A stretch of DNA of 64,000 bases from Kaistia defluvii (GCF_040548815.1 NZ_JBEPSM010000001.1:1054001-1118000), one strand, 5' to 3'; positions 53,291-62,390 are shown, counted from the first letter of the stretch. Notes: a model not told the origin generated them from the sequence alone. A program made the numbers and translations.

Positions 53291-54520
53291 TCAGCGGATG
53301 GCCGCCCGGGCGGGCATTTCCATCTCGGCCAGATGGCGGTCGACTTCCAAGATGTCGCCTGGCCGGAGTCGGTCATGCTCGCCGACGGCAATCTGGATCG
53401 TGCCAGAGCTGGTGCTGCGCACCACGGCAAAGGTAGCAGTCGGAATCTGCCGCAGGCTTCCTGTCTCCAGATCGTCACGGGCCGCCTCCATGCTGGCGGC
53501 AAGCGACGCGATCCTCTGCTCCGTGCGCGTGATCGCCAGTTCGACGGCCCGCAGCGCCGCCGCATTCTCCGCCGCCCGCGCCTCCAGAGACGCCGCCGCG
53601 CGCTGGTCTACGTCCAGCCGGTTCTGCCGCGCCCGAGCGAGGAAGCCGATCACCTCGAGCCGGTCGCGCTTCAGGGCCGATTGCTGGCGCTGGTTGTCGC
53701 GCAGCCGCGAATGGGCCGTCAGCCCCTGATCGGCCAGCTGCTGGGTAGCGCTGACATCCTGCTCGATCAGCACCAGGTCGCGGTCGTGCAGACGCAGGCT
53801 TTCCTGAAGCGCCTCGATCTCCTGATCGAGCGTGCGGCGCTGCGCATCCGCCGCCTCGGCCTGCGCCGCCAGCGCATCTGTCCGGACCTTGAACAGCGCG
53901 GTCTCCGCCGCGACCATGTCGGATGGCGCACCGCCGGCCAACAGGTCCTTGCCGTCAAACACTCCACCCGCAATCTCGGCTTCCAGCCGGGTGCGCTCGA
54001 TCCGCTGCGACCAGCGGATCAGCCTCTGGTCGGCATAGTCCTGGCGGAGCGTCAGAAGCTGCAGGGCGGCGCCCGTCACCGGAGAGGCGGGCCGGCGCAG
54101 TCCACCGCCGAGCGCGACCAGTTCCAGCACGATCATTCCCGGCCGATATTCATAGCGTCCCGGCGTCTGCACATCGCCGGTGACGAAGACCGGGGCGTGG
54201 CTGAGCACGTCGATGGTCACGGTGTGGTCGGCGGGAATGCGGCCGGCCAAGCCCTCGGCGATGCGTTGCGAAGCTTCCTCCGGCATGAGGCCCAGCATCA
54301 TGACCCGGCCGAGCCTCGGATAGCGGATGGCGCCGTCGGAGCCGATCGAGAAACGGCCGCTCAGGTCCGGCTGGCCGAAGACCGAGACCTGCAGCACGTC
54401 GCCGACACCAAAGCGGTAGGCTTCCTGGGCGAGGGCAACGCCGCCGAGAGCACAAAGCAGGAGCACTGCCTGCAGGAGACGGGTGACGCCGCGCCACGGC
54501 TTCTGACATGCGAGACGCAT
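53291..54520 (-). CDS. Polysaccharide export protein (Wza/ExoF-like)
   Basis: A 409-residue periplasmic/outer-membrane protein. A signal peptide (LLQAVLLLCALGGVALA) precedes a Poly_export domain (YRFGVGDVLQVSVFGQPDLS; IRYPRLGRVMMLGLMPEEAS) and an SLBB domain (APVFVTGDVQTPGRYEYRPG). A long coiled coil follows (residues about 190-330), and then a C-terminal beta domain. This is the ExoF layout of rhizobial exopolysaccharide systems rather than the octameric lipoprotein Wza, as no lipobox Cys is seen. It starts directly after the co-polymerase gene. Confidence 0.9.
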   Translation of the reverse strand: MRLACQKPWRGVTRLLQAVLLLCALGGVALAQEAYRFGVGDVLQVSVFGQPDLSGRFSIGSDGAIRYPRLGRVMMLGLMPEEASQRIAEGLAGRIPADHTVTIDVLSHAPVFVTGDVQTPGRYEYRPGMIVLELVALGGGLRRPASPVTGAALQLLTLRQDYADQRLIRWSQRIERTRLEAEIAGGVFDGKDLLAGGAPSDMVAAETALFKVRTDALAAQAEAADAQRRTLDQEIEALQESLRLHDRDLVLIEQDVSATQQLADQGLTAHSRLRDNQRQQSALKRDRLEVIGFLARARQNRLDVDQRAAASLEARAAENAAALRAVELAITRTEQRIASLAASMEAARDDLETGSLRQIPTATFAVVRSTSSGTIQIAVGEHDRLRPGDILEVDRHLAEMEMPARAAIR

Positions 54521-56785
54521 TTACCGCTCTCCTCTCTGGGCGAACGAAGGCTCCGCCGCCTCGCCGAGCCGGGCGATGGTGGATCGTGCCATGGCGGGAT
54601 GGCGTAGGGTCCGGGGTCCCTCGTAGCTCTGATGCGCCCGCCGCTCGACGCGGTTCAGCACCAGCACGGGCGCAGCCAGCCCGCAAAGCGCCAGCTTCTG
54701 CAGCGCCGAGAGAACGGCCTCATGCGTGGCGTAGCCCCAGCACGTGACAAACAGGATGGAGTCGACATGGCTGGCGATCTGGGCCGCATCCGATGTCGTG
54801 AGGACGGGCGGCGCGTCGAGGATCACGACGTCGAAACGCTCGCGCAATCCGTCCATCAGCAGCTTCATCCGAGCACTGCCGAGCCGTTCCTGGGCGTCGT
54901 CGCCCGGCTCGGGGGAAGCGATGATCCGCAGTGGCGAAGCCGAATCCGGAGACAGGATGTCGTCGAGGGTTGCTGCGCCGCTCAGGAACGCGCCCAGCCC
55001 GGGCCGCGGCGGATCTTCCATTTGTCCCGATCGGGCCATCCGCCCCAGGCTCTGGCGATGCAGATCGGCGTCGACCAGCACCGCCGATCGCCCGGCCATC
55101 GCCATCGACCGCGCCAGCGCGAGCGCGACGGTTGTCTTGCCTTCCCTGGGCAGGGCGGAGGTTACCAGGAAGCTGGCGGCCGGCCGTGTCGCGGGCGACA
55201 GGCGCAGCATCCATTGCAGGCTCGCCAGTGCTTCGGCGAAAGGCGCGCCCGCGGCCCGCCCCTTCTCCCAGCCCGGCCGGCGGCGGCGACGCCACGGCAC
55301 ATTGGGGATCGTCGCCAGGACCGGCAGTCCGGTGGCGGCCTCGATGGCGCGGCGCGAGCGCACGCGATCGTCCAGGCGTTCCAGGATCAGGACGAGCCCG
55401 AGGCCAACAACGCCACCGGCGATCACGCCCATCAGCAAGGCGGGCAGAAGGCGCAGGCCGAAACGATGGCTTGGCGCTGTCGCCTCCGAGATCAGGCGGA
55501 CGCCCGGATCCACCAGCCCGTTCTGGTCCACGATCTGCTTCGAACGCCCCAAGAGGCTCTCATAGACCGCGCGGTCGGCATTGGCCTCGCGAACCAGGGC
55601 ATCGAGCTTCACCCGCGCCATGTCCGACGCGCCATAATTGGCCTGTGCAGCGTGCAGTTCCTCCTCCAGCGAGGTGACGCGTCGCGCCGCCGAGTCGATC
55701 TCGTTGCGCAGGCTGACGAGGATATGCCCAACCTCCTGGGTAATCTGCTGGCGGACGGCGTCGAGCTCCGACGTCAGCGACGGAATTTCAGCGCTCTGGG
55801 CGGCGCCGGTATCCTTCAGCACGCGCAGCCTTCGTTCCATCTGCGCCTGGCTGGCGCGCAATTGCTGGATGATCGGCGAGCCCAGCACCTCGGTGAAGCT
55901 GTCGAGGCCGTCCTGGTCAGCGGCAAGCCGGGCGGCGGTCTTCTCCCGCGCCTCGGCGGTCGCATGGGCGGCCCGGGCCGCCATCAGTTCGGTGTTGAGC
56001 GCGGCGAGGCGTTGGGCCGCCAGCGTGACGCCGTCGATCTCCAGCAGCCCGGACGAGGCCCGGAAGCGTTCGGCCTCCTGCTCCGCTTGCTCCAGCCGGG
56101 CCGCCATGACCTTGAGGCGGTTGGACAGCCAGTCGCTGACCCGGCGGGTGGCGTCGATCTGCACATCGTCCTGATAGGCGAGATAGGCGCGCGCATAGGC
56201 GTTGGCGACCCGCGCAGCGATGTCGGGATCTCCGGCGGTATAGGCGATGTAGATCGTGTAGGAGCGGCCGTCGTTCACGACCTTCAGGCCGGCGCGCAAA
56301 CGATCCTCGCGAAAGGCGGCCGCATCCTCCGCCCGAACCTGAGGTCCCGGAGTCCCCCCGGAGTGGGTCACGTCCGGATTGGCAACGGTTTCGCCGGGCG
56401 TCGGTACAGGTGGATCCACCGGGCGAACCTCGCCTGGAACGGCGACCCCGCCGAACGGATCGATGCCCTCGGCCACCAGCTTGGCGAGAACGCGCTGCGC
56501 CATCACGCGCGATCCGATCCGGTCGAGTTCGGTGCGGAGAACCGGGTTTTCCTGCGGCAGCGGCGTCACAACCTGATCGATCGGCATGCCCTGGATCCGG
56601 CGGACGTCCAGGGCCATCACCGCCTCGGCGCGATAGAGGCGTGGCTGGTGGGCGTGGTAGGCAGCGCCCGCGCCAAGCCCGGCGACCGCGAACAGCGCCA
56701 GCAGGCCGGATCGCCGACGCAGGATGGCAACGACGTCGCGCAGCACGACGGGCTCGCGCGCCGAAGGCGAGGATTGGATGACCAT
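54521..56785 (-). CDS. Polysaccharide co-polymerase with BY-kinase-type ATPase domain (ExoP/Wzc-like)
   Basis: A 754-residue inner-membrane protein. An N-terminal Wzz domain with two transmembrane segments (LLALFAVAGLGAGAAYHAH and LLPALLMGVIAGGVVGLGLV) flanks a long periplasmic coiled coil. The cytosolic C-terminal domain has Walker A ALPREGKTTVAL, Walker A' VLVDADLHR and Walker B FDVVILDAPP. It should set chain length and couple polymerisation to export. Its C-terminal tail has only one Tyr (SYEGP), unlike the tyrosine clusters of Wzc-type autokinases. It lies between the LuxR gene and exoF-like gene. Confidence 0.92.
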   Translation of the reverse strand: MVIQSSPSAREPVVLRDVVAILRRRSGLLALFAVAGLGAGAAYHAHQPRLYRAEAVMALDVRRIQGMPIDQVVTPLPQENPVLRTELDRIGSRVMAQRVLAKLVAEGIDPFGGVAVPGEVRPVDPPVPTPGETVANPDVTHSGGTPGPQVRAEDAAAFREDRLRAGLKVVNDGRSYTIYIAYTAGDPDIAARVANAYARAYLAYQDDVQIDATRRVSDWLSNRLKVMAARLEQAEQEAERFRASSGLLEIDGVTLAAQRLAALNTELMAARAAHATAEAREKTAARLAADQDGLDSFTEVLGSPIIQQLRASQAQMERRLRVLKDTGAAQSAEIPSLTSELDAVRQQITQEVGHILVSLRNEIDSAARRVTSLEEELHAAQANYGASDMARVKLDALVREANADRAVYESLLGRSKQIVDQNGLVDPGVRLISEATAPSHRFGLRLLPALLMGVIAGGVVGLGLVLILERLDDRVRSRRAIEAATGLPVLATIPNVPWRRRRRPGWEKGRAAGAPFAEALASLQWMLRLSPATRPAASFLVTSALPREGKTTVALALARSMAMAGRSAVLVDADLHRQSLGRMARSGQMEDPPRPGLGAFLSGAATLDDILSPDSASPLRIIASPEPGDDAQERLGSARMKLLMDGLRERFDVVILDAPPVLTTSDAAQIASHVDSILFVTCWGYATHEAVLSALQKLALCGLAAPVLVLNRVERRAHQSYEGPRTLRHPAMARSTIARLGEAAEPSFAQRGER

Positions 56786-56809
56786 GAGGCCCTCAGGACC
56801 GATTTGAGA

Positions 56810-57649
56810 TTAGCGGTAGGCCGCCGATTGCGGCTGCGGCGGTTGCGCCGGCGCGAGGCGAACGCCGGGCGGCCGGTCACGATAGGCCGGCAGGCTGAGC
56901 AGGCGAGCCGTGGTCCGTCGCGCCGGCACCAAGGCGCTGAGCTTGAAGGCGACCTCGGTGCGGTTATGCGCGTGCAGCTTGCGCATGATGGCACGGATAT
57001 GAACCTTGACCGTGCTCTCGCTCAGGTCGAGCTCATAGGCGATGATCTTGTTCGCCTTGCCCTGGCGAAGCGCCTCGGCCACGGCGGCCTGGCGGGGCGT
57101 CAGCAGCGCGTCGAGCGGATCGACCTCCTCCTCGATTCCCTGCGCCAGGATTTCACTGCGGCAGGCGTTCAGGCTGCTGGCCGGAACATAGGTGCCCCCC
57201 GCCCGGACCAGATTGACGACCTCGACGACGACGCGCAGGCCGCTGCTCGATGCGATGTACCCCCGGGCGCCGCGATCCAGCGCCATCAGGACATCGCTTG
57301 CCGCCTCGCTATCGGCGAGGACGATGGTCGGGATTCCGGGAAATTCGCGCTCCAGATTGCTCAGCGCCGCGGCCACCACGGCATCGCCGGGGTTCTGCCC
57401 ACCGATGCTCAGAAGGACGGCGCAGGCGTCATGAAGCCTCGCACCGGCTGCTTCCCACTCCTCGACGGAGCCAAACGCGCGGATTTCCAGATTGGGCTGG
57501 CTGGCGAGCAAGGCCTGCGCCAGACACTCCCGGTCTAGGGCGCGGCGATCGATGAGCGCGATCTTGACCCTCGAGCTCTGCGCCACCGCGCCTGGGGAGT
57601 CGTTCCCTGCCACCTGTACGGATTCGCAATTCCACATGCCCGGCTCCAT
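56810..57649 (-). CDS. LuxR-type regulator with a degenerate receiver domain
   Basis: A 279-residue protein. The N-terminal 150 residues resemble a response-regulator receiver (VKIALIDRRALDRECLAQAL; FPGIPTIVLADSEAA; LDRGARGYIASSS). However, the strand that normally ends in the phosphorylated Asp reads CAVLLSIGG, with Ser in its place. The C-terminal LuxR helix-turn-helix is intact (LTPRQAAVAEALRQGKANKI; LSESTVKVHIRAIMRKL). Starting 24 bases upstream of the co-polymerase gene, it probably controls the export operon. Activity is unlikely to depend on ordinary phosphorylation. A start at 57637 is also possible. Confidence 0.87.
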   Translation of the reverse strand: MEPGMWNCESVQVAGNDSPGAVAQSSRVKIALIDRRALDRECLAQALLASQPNLEIRAFGSVEEWEAAGARLHDACAVLLSIGGQNPGDAVVAAALSNLEREFPGIPTIVLADSEAASDVLMALDRGARGYIASSSGLRVVVEVVNLVRAGGTYVPASSLNACRSEILAQGIEEEVDPLDALLTPRQAAVAEALRQGKANKIIAYELDLSESTVKVHIRAIMRKLHAHNRTEVAFKLSALVPARRTTARLLSLPAYRDRPPGVRLAPAQPPQPQSAAYR

Positions 57650-57809
57650 TCGGATTACCAGAGGAAAGGTTTGCTTTCGGCACTACGGTATGGAGGGAGA
57701 TATACAACCAGATACACGCAATTGCAACCTGTGGTCAGGAACAAATCGTGATTATCTTGAAGGCCAGGTTGTAAGATACGCCGCCTAAGCTATTTCGGGT
57801 ATGCGGGCG
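57650..57809. other. Regulatory region upstream of the LuxR-type gene
   Basis: An AT-rich stretch. Widely spaced arms CAACCTG (57725-57731) and CAGGTTG (57765-57771) form an inverted repeat that could bind the LuxR-type protein or another regulator. No consensus promoter was found. Confidence 0.4.
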
Positions 57810-58352
57810 TCAGTCGCCCCTTGGATGATCCCTGCGCCAGTCGGCTGGCGGGGTGAAGCGCCCCTGCCAGATTCCGCGCTTGTCGCGGCGGGCAGTGCTT
57901 TCCGCCGCAGCGTAATTAGCCCCTCCCCGGTCTTCGAAATCGATCGCCAGGCCCTGCCGGACCATCGCCTCGCCGACATCCCGGTCGCCCTTGACCCTGC
58001 AGGTCGCGACCGTGCGCCCGAAGCGGTCGCGCGCCTGCGGCAGACATCGCAGGTCGCCCTCGGCGACCAGGTTTCGCAGAGCGGATTTGGCCGCTTCGCC
58101 GCAACGCCAGGGCTTGCCCTCCGCGTCCGAACAGGTCTGGCGGAGTTCGGGCGCGTCGATGCCGAAGATCCGGAATTCGGTCTCGTCGATCGCGAGCGAA
58201 TCGCCATCGCGGACGGTCACGACCGCGCCGTCGGACGCCCGGATTTCCCGGCGCTGCTGATCGACATAGCCGATGAGCAGCAGGCCGAGGACGAGCAGGA
58301 CCAGAAAGATCAGGGGCGGCGACTTGCGGCGGCGTCTCGGGGCACGAATCAT
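57810..58352 (-). CDS. Thermonuclease (SNase)-family protein, membrane anchored
   Basis: A 180-residue protein with a positively charged N-terminus, one transmembrane segment (LIFLVLLVLGLLLIGYV), and a staphylococcal-nuclease-like domain. VRDGDSLAIDETEFRIFGID carries the Ca-binding Asp and first catalytic Arg region, APELRQTC and RDRFGRTVATCRV the rest. Such rhizobial proteins are predicted periplasmic nucleases. It converges toward the LuxR upstream region and is not obviously part of an operon. Confidence 0.88.
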   Translation of the reverse strand: MIRAPRRRRKSPPLIFLVLLVLGLLLIGYVDQQRREIRASDGAVVTVRDGDSLAIDETEFRIFGIDAPELRQTCSDAEGKPWRCGEAAKSALRNLVAEGDLRCLPQARDRFGRTVATCRVKGDRDVGEAMVRQGLAIDFEDRGGANYAAAESTARRDKRGIWQGRFTPPADWRRDHPRGD

Positions 58353-58422
58353 GGCAGGCAGCCGGATGGTCTTCCAACCATGACGGTCGTGTCGGGGAGC
58401 GGGAGCGTCGGCAGGCCGACGC

Positions 58423-58674
58423 TTAGGCGCGGGGCTTCGGCTTGGCCGCGGCCTTCTTCTTGACCACGGGCGCCTTGGGCTCGGCGTCTTCCGCGGCTTC
58501 CTTGGCGAGGCGCAGCTGGCGCAACTTGGCCGTCTTCGCGCCCTGGGCGGCGACGCGGTCGCGCTCGCCGGCCATCACGGCGGCTTCGCCGCTACGCAGT
58601 CTCTCGGCCTTCTTGAAGCGCTCTTCGGCGCGCGCCTTCGCGGCATCCTTCGTATCGCTTGGAGACATTGCCAT
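58423..58674 (-). CDS. DUF6481-like small charged protein
   Basis: An 83-residue, Lys/Ala/Glu-rich helical protein (MAMSPSDTKDAAKARAEERF; ERDRVAAQGAKTAKLRQLRL) with a basic C-terminal tail of KKKAAAKPKPRA type. It fits the DUF6481 family of short alphaproteobacterial proteins with no known role. AGGAAAGG precedes the ATG at 58674; an ATG 6 bases further in (58668) is equally possible. Confidence 0.65.
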   Translation of the reverse strand: MAMSPSDTKDAAKARAEERFKKAERLRSGEAAVMAGERDRVAAQGAKTAKLRQLRLAKEAAEDAEPKAPVVKKKAAAKPKPRA

Positions 58675-58819
58675 CCTTTCCTGCCGCAGGGCGGCTCTCG
58701 ACAACTGGATCGTCAATCCGGGAACGAGACGAACAGCCTGACCGGCGACATCGACGGATTCGTCGGGCACGCCACTCTATCAGCTTTGGTCGGATGGTGT
58801 GCCTTACGCAGCGAAAAGG

Positions 58820-59041
58820 TTACTTCTTCGAGCGGCGGAGCGAGTCGATCGCGGGCGCCGGGATGCCGGACTTCTCGGCGATCAGGCGGTCCTGTGCCTC
58901 GATCTCGGTACGCGCGGGCTCGTCGCCATCAAGTCCGCCAAGGATTTCGCCCGGGACGCGGCGATTGGAACGCTGGGTGCCGTCTTCATAGAACACGTCG
59001 AACAGGACAACCTCGCTGCGGGCGGCTGGTTTCTTGGCCAT
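58820..59041 (-). CDS. Small conserved hypothetical protein next to cspA
   Basis: A 73-residue protein: MAKKPAARSEVVLFDVFYED, then GTQRSNRRVPGEILGGLDG and a C-terminal helix ending in SLRRSKK. GGAG lies 7 bases upstream of the ATG at 59041, supporting this start over the longer frame. No family recognised with confidence; similar short proteins accompany cold-shock genes in relatives, a pattern I recall rather than tested. Confidence 0.65.
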   Translation of the reverse strand: MAKKPAARSEVVLFDVFYEDGTQRSNRRVPGEILGGLDGDEPARTEIEAQDRLIAEKSGIPAPAIDSLRRSKK

Positions 59042-59101
59042 GGGACAACTCCATACAAGCGTGGCCGGCTTCAGGGACCGCAATCCCCGGGACCGGCTTG
59101 A

Positions 59102-59136
59102 AAACAAAAAGGGTCCGGCGTCGAAACGCCGGACCC
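59102..59136 (-). terminator. Intrinsic terminator of cspA
   Basis: On the minus strand GGGTCCGGCGT, loop TTCG, ACGCCGGACCC, then TTTTTGTTTT. An 11-bp perfect stem with a UNCG-type tetraloop and a strong T-run, located just downstream of the cspA stop codon. Confidence 0.93.
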
Positions 59137-59156
59137 CGTAACGCGAACTGATGAGT

Positions 59157-59366
59157 TCAAGCGTTCTGAAGGTTCGCTGCAGCCGACTTGCCACTGCGAC
59201 GGTCGGCTTCGATGTCGAAGCTCAGCTTCTGGCCTTCGACCAGGCCGCGCATGCCAGCACGCTCAACAGCGCTGATGTGAACAAACACGTCCGGTCCGCC
59301 GCCGTCCTGCTGAATGAAACCGAAGCCCTTTTGGCCATTGAAAAACTTAACGGTGCCGGTAGCCAT
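59157..59366 (-). CDS. cspA: Cold-shock protein
   Basis: A 69-residue single cold-shock domain. RNP1 is KGFGFI (in NGQKGFGFIQQ) and RNP2 is DVFVHIS. These OB-fold proteins bind single-stranded RNA and act as RNA chaperones. The gene has its own candidate promoter with a leader of about 110 bases and a strong terminator. Cold induction is inferred from the family; long leaders are common in cold-shock mRNAs. Confidence 0.96.
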   Translation of the reverse strand: MATGTVKFFNGQKGFGFIQQDGGGPDVFVHISAVERAGMRGLVEGQKLSFDIEADRRSGKSAAANLQNA

Positions 59367-59481
59367 GTCTCGTGTCCTTTGTGCATTGCTTGGCTATGGC
59401 CGCGCGACTCCCGCGTCGGCCAATCCGAGTTCCAGCGATGTCTTGGGACGCGCCGCGCGGGCATATATCAAGGCAGAGCTA

Positions 59482-59510
59482 AATATCGAATTCAGTCTAT
59501 ATAAGTCCAA
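59482..59510 (-). promoter_or_regulatory. cspA: Candidate sigma-70 promoter of cspA
   Basis: Read on the minus strand: TTGGAC (59510-59505), 17-base spacer, GATATT (59487-59482). It lies in the AT-rich region upstream of cspA and would give a leader of a little over 100 bases. Confidence 0.5.
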
Positions 59511-59663
59511 AAGACCAAAACAACAAACCTATGATTTGATCGCCCGCCAAAACGTCGTGGACCCGCGGATCCGGCGTGCTGGCGCCCCCCATTCTCTGCC
59601 GGCAGAAGCGCGGTGGTTCCGCTCACCGCCGGCGGTATTTCTGACCCATACAAGGATCATCCC

Positions 59664-60491
59664 ATGCAGCCGTCCCGGAATGTTGAGCGCCTAATCGAGA
59701 TCATGGTCGCGCTGCGCGATCCGGTGACCGGCTGTTCATGGGACAAGGTTCAGGACTTCAACTCTATCGCGCCCTACACGATCGAGGAAGCCTATGAGGT
59801 GGCCGACGCCATCGAGCGCGGCGACCTCGTCGACCTCGAGGAAGAGCTGGGCGACCTGCTGCTGCAGGTGGTCTACCACGCCCGCATGGCCGAGGAAATC
59901 GGCGCCTTCGCCTTCGGCGACGTCGTGATGGCGATCACGTCGAAAATGATCCGGCGTCATCCCCATGTCTTCGGCAGCGAGGAGGCGCGCAGCACCGGGG
60001 CGGCCAAGGGCTTCTGGGAGGCCGTGAAGGCGGAAGAAAAGCGCATTCGCGCCGAGAGGCGGCTCCAGGCGGGGCAATCCGATCCCGAAGCCAAAAGCCT
60101 GCTGGACGATGTTCCCGCCGGCATGACGACGCTCGCCCGCGCGGTCAAGCTGCAGCAGAAGGCCGGCACCGTCGGCTTCGACTGGAACGATCCGCGCGCC
60201 GTGCTCGCCAAGCTCAAGGAAGAGATCGCCGAGATCGAACACGAGCTCGACCAGCCAGCGATTTCGAAAGAGCGGGTTCAGGACGAGATCGGCGACCTGC
60301 TGTTTGCGGTCGCGAACCTGGCGCGCCATGTCGAGATCGACCCGGATGCCGCCTTGCGCGGCACCAGCGAGAAGTTCCGGAACCGCTTTCGCCACATCGA
60401 AACCAGCCTGGCGGCGAAGGGCCGAAGCCCTGCCGAGGCCAGCCTCGACGAAATGGAAGAACTCTGGGTCGAGGCGAAGTCCCGTCTCTAA
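59664..60491 (+). CDS. mazG: Nucleoside triphosphate pyrophosphohydrolase
   Basis: A 275-residue protein with two MazG helical domains. In each, E-x-x-E...E-x-x-D metal-binding motifs are visible: EEAYEVADAI/LEEELGDLLLQV in the first and LKEEIAEIEHEL/VQDEIGDLLFAV in the second. MazG hydrolyses (d)NTPs to monophosphates and affects ppGpp levels. The ATG at 59664 has AAGGA 7 bases upstream. It is divergent from cspA and convergent with hflX, as seen in many Rhizobiales. Confidence 0.95.
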   Translation: MQPSRNVERLIEIMVALRDPVTGCSWDKVQDFNSIAPYTIEEAYEVADAIERGDLVDLEEELGDLLLQVVYHARMAEEIGAFAFGDVVMAITSKMIRRHPHVFGSEEARSTGAAKGFWEAVKAEEKRIRAERRLQAGQSDPEAKSLLDDVPAGMTTLARAVKLQQKAGTVGFDWNDPRAVLAKLKEEIAEIEHELDQPAISKERVQDEIGDLLFAVANLARHVEIDPDAALRGTSEKFRNRFRHIETSLAAKGRSPAEASLDEMEELWVEAKSRL

Positions 60492-60503
60492 AGCGGGCGG
60501 ATG

Positions 60504-60535
60504 GATGTTTCGCGCCCGTCCAGGCGCGAAACATC
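60504..60535. terminator. 13-bp hairpin between convergent mazG and hflX
   Basis: GATGTTTCGCGCC (60504-60516), loop CGTCCA, GGCGCGAAACATC (60523-60535): a perfect 13-bp stem. It overlaps the hflX stop codon. There is no T-run, so termination without a factor is uncertain, but the position suggests a shared 3' end signal. Confidence 0.6.
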
Positions 60536-61988
60536 AAGCCTTCTTGATGGGATCCCAGGGCTGGGCGTCGGTCTCCGGCTTGGCCTTTTCGGTCGCGACC
60601 AGCAGGCGGGCGCCGGGAAACTCCCGGTGGAAGATCGGCTCGTTCTTCTCGGGCACGCGAATCCGCGCGACCGTGGTGCCATCCTCCTGATCCTCGCGCG
60701 ACAGCACTTCGCCGAGATCATAGAGCCGGTGCAGCTTGGCCAGCGCGTCGCCATGCAGCGAAAGCGTGAAGACCGGCCGGTCCTCGTTCAACCGCTGTTC
60801 GACGAGATCGAGCAGCGTGTCGACGCCCTCCCCGGTCAAGGCCGAAATCGGCACGATCGCCGGCTTGCCCTTTTCGCTGTGGATGCGGCCCGCCGGACGC
60901 GCATCGGCCGGCATCAGGTCAATCTTGTTCCAGACCTCGATCAGGCGATCCGTCTTGCCAACCTCGACGCCCAATTGCTCGAGCACGGTCATGACGTCAT
61001 GCGCCTGCGCCTCGCTGTCCTCATGCGCGATGTCGCGCACATGCAGGATCAGCGTCGCCTCGATCACCTCTTCCAGCGTCGCCCGGAAAGCGGCGACGAG
61101 ATGGGTCGGCAGGTCGGAGATGAAGCCCACCGTATCCGACAGGATCGCCTCGGTGCCGTGCGGCAGCTTGAGCCGGCGCAAGGTCGGATCGAGCGTCGCG
61201 AACAGCAAGTCCTTGGCGAAGATGTCGGACTGGGTCAGCGTATTGAACAGCGTCGACTTACCGGCATTGGTGTAGCCGACGAGCGCCACGATCGGATGCG
61301 GGATCTTGCGACGGTTCTCCCGCTGCAGGCGCCGCGTCCGCACAACGGTTTCAAGCTCGTGCTCGATGCGCGAGATGCGCTCCTGCAGCGCGCGCTTGTC
61401 CGCCTCGATCTGGGTTTCGCCGGGGCCGCCGAGGAAGCCGAAGCCACCGCGCTGGCGTTCAAGGTGGGTCCAACTGCGGACCAGCCGGCTCTTCTGATAG
61501 TTCAGATGCGCCAGTTCGACCTGCAGCGTGCCTTCCTTGGTCTGCGCCCGCTCGCCGAAGATCTCGAGGATCAAGCCGGTGCGGTCGATGACCTTGGTGC
61601 CCCAGGCTTCTTCGAGATTTTGCTGCTGGACCGGGGTCAGCGCGTGATCGACGATGACGAGGCCGACATGATCGGCCTTCACGCGCTCCGCGATCTCCAG
61701 GACCTTGCCGGAGCCGAACAGCGTCGCCGGCTTGAACATCGGCAAAGGCACGGGAATACCTTCGACCACATCGAGGTCGATGGCGCGGGCCAGGCCGATG
61801 GCCTCCTCGACGCGGGCTGCCGTGCTGCGGACTGCGCCGCGAGGGTCGCCTTCGACGCGCCGCCGTGTCCGCGCCGGACGAACCGGCACGAGCACGAGGG
61901 CGCGTTCCGGCACGCGCTTTGTTTCGATGTGAGAATCGGTTGCCTCGGGCCCTTCGGCGCCTTCCGGCAGATCAGAATTTTCGGTCAA
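60534..61988 (-). CDS. hflX: HflX-family ribosome-associated GTPase
   Basis: A 484-residue GTPase. The N-terminal HflX domain is followed by the glycine-rich linker [18 protein letters not shown]. The G domain has G1 [13 protein letters not shown]3 [10 protein letters not shown] and G4 NKID. HflX splits stalled 70S ribosomes under stress. It begins immediately after hfq, with which it is probably co-transcribed, an arrangement conserved across proteobacteria. Confidence 0.96.
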   Translation of the reverse strand: MTENSDLPEGAEGPEATDSHIETKRVPERALVLVPVRPARTRRRVEGDPRGAVRSTAARVEEAIGLARAIDLDVVEGIPVPLPMFKPATLFGSGKVLEIAERVKADHVGLVIVDHALTPVQQQNLEEAWGTKVIDRTGLILEIFGERAQTKEGTLQVELAHLNYQKSRLVRSWTHLERQRGGFGFLGGPGETQIEADKRALQERISRIEHELETVVRTRRLQRENRRKIPHPIVALVGYTNAGKSTLFNTLTQSDIFAKDLLFATLDPTLRRLKLPHGTEAILSDTVGFISDLPTHLVAAFRATLEEVIEATLILHVRDIAHEDSEAQAHDVMTVLEQLGVEVGKTDRLIEVWNKIDLMPADARPAGRIHSEKGKPAIVPISALTGEGVDTLLDLVEQRLNEDRPVFTLSLHGDALAKLHRLYDLGEVLSREDQEDGTTVARIRVPEKNEPIFHREFPGARLLVATEKAKPETDAQPWDPIKKA

Positions 61989-62243
61989 TCAGGCTCCCGG
62001 CCGTTCGCCCTCTTCGCCCGGCTCGAAGAGCTGGACGGGTGCGCCCGGCATGATGGTGGAGATGGCATGCTTGTAGACGAGCTGGGAATGGCCATCCCGG
62101 CGCAACAGCACGCAGAAATTATCAAACCAGGTGACGATGCCCTGCAACTTGACGCCATTCACCAGAAAAATCGTAAGGGGGATCTTGCTCTTCCGGACAT
62201 GGTTGAGAAACGTGTCCTGAAGATTTTGTGCGCGTTCTGCCAT
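61989..62243 (-). CDS. hfq: RNA chaperone Hfq
   Basis: An 84-residue Sm-like protein. [20 protein letters not shown] and the Sm motifs ([27 protein letters not shown]) match alphaproteobacterial Hfq, including the YKH RNA-binding loop. The hexamer pairs small RNAs with their target mRNAs. The C-terminal tail is short. Its stop abuts the hflX start. Confidence 0.98.
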   Translation of the reverse strand: MAERAQNLQDTFLNHVRKSKIPLTIFLVNGVKLQGIVTWFDNFCVLLRRDGHSQLVYKHAISTIMPGAPVQLFEPGEEGERPGA

Positions 62244-62390
62244 TCTTATCTCTCACGCTTGACCTTGTTGGGGACCGTGGTCCCGATGGCCGGATGTCCT
62301 CCCAGCCTTGCCGTCACTTTGCCCGGATAATCGCTTCGCGTCACCCAAGAAATTCCGTCCCTCTTCAAACCTGTGCGGATCGCCAGTCCG

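Noticed and set aside
54632..57538. A 968-codon open frame on the plus strand opposite the co-polymerase and LuxR genes
   Set aside because: The minus strand encodes clear Wzz/ATPase and LuxR domains here. The plus-strand translation is Arg/Gln/His-rich without motifs, as expected of an antisense frame in GC-rich coding DNA.
62271..62284. GGGACC-GT-GGTCCC repeat between hfq and the aminotransferase gene
   Set aside because: A 6-bp palindrome without a T-run on either strand; not enough to call a terminator or operator.
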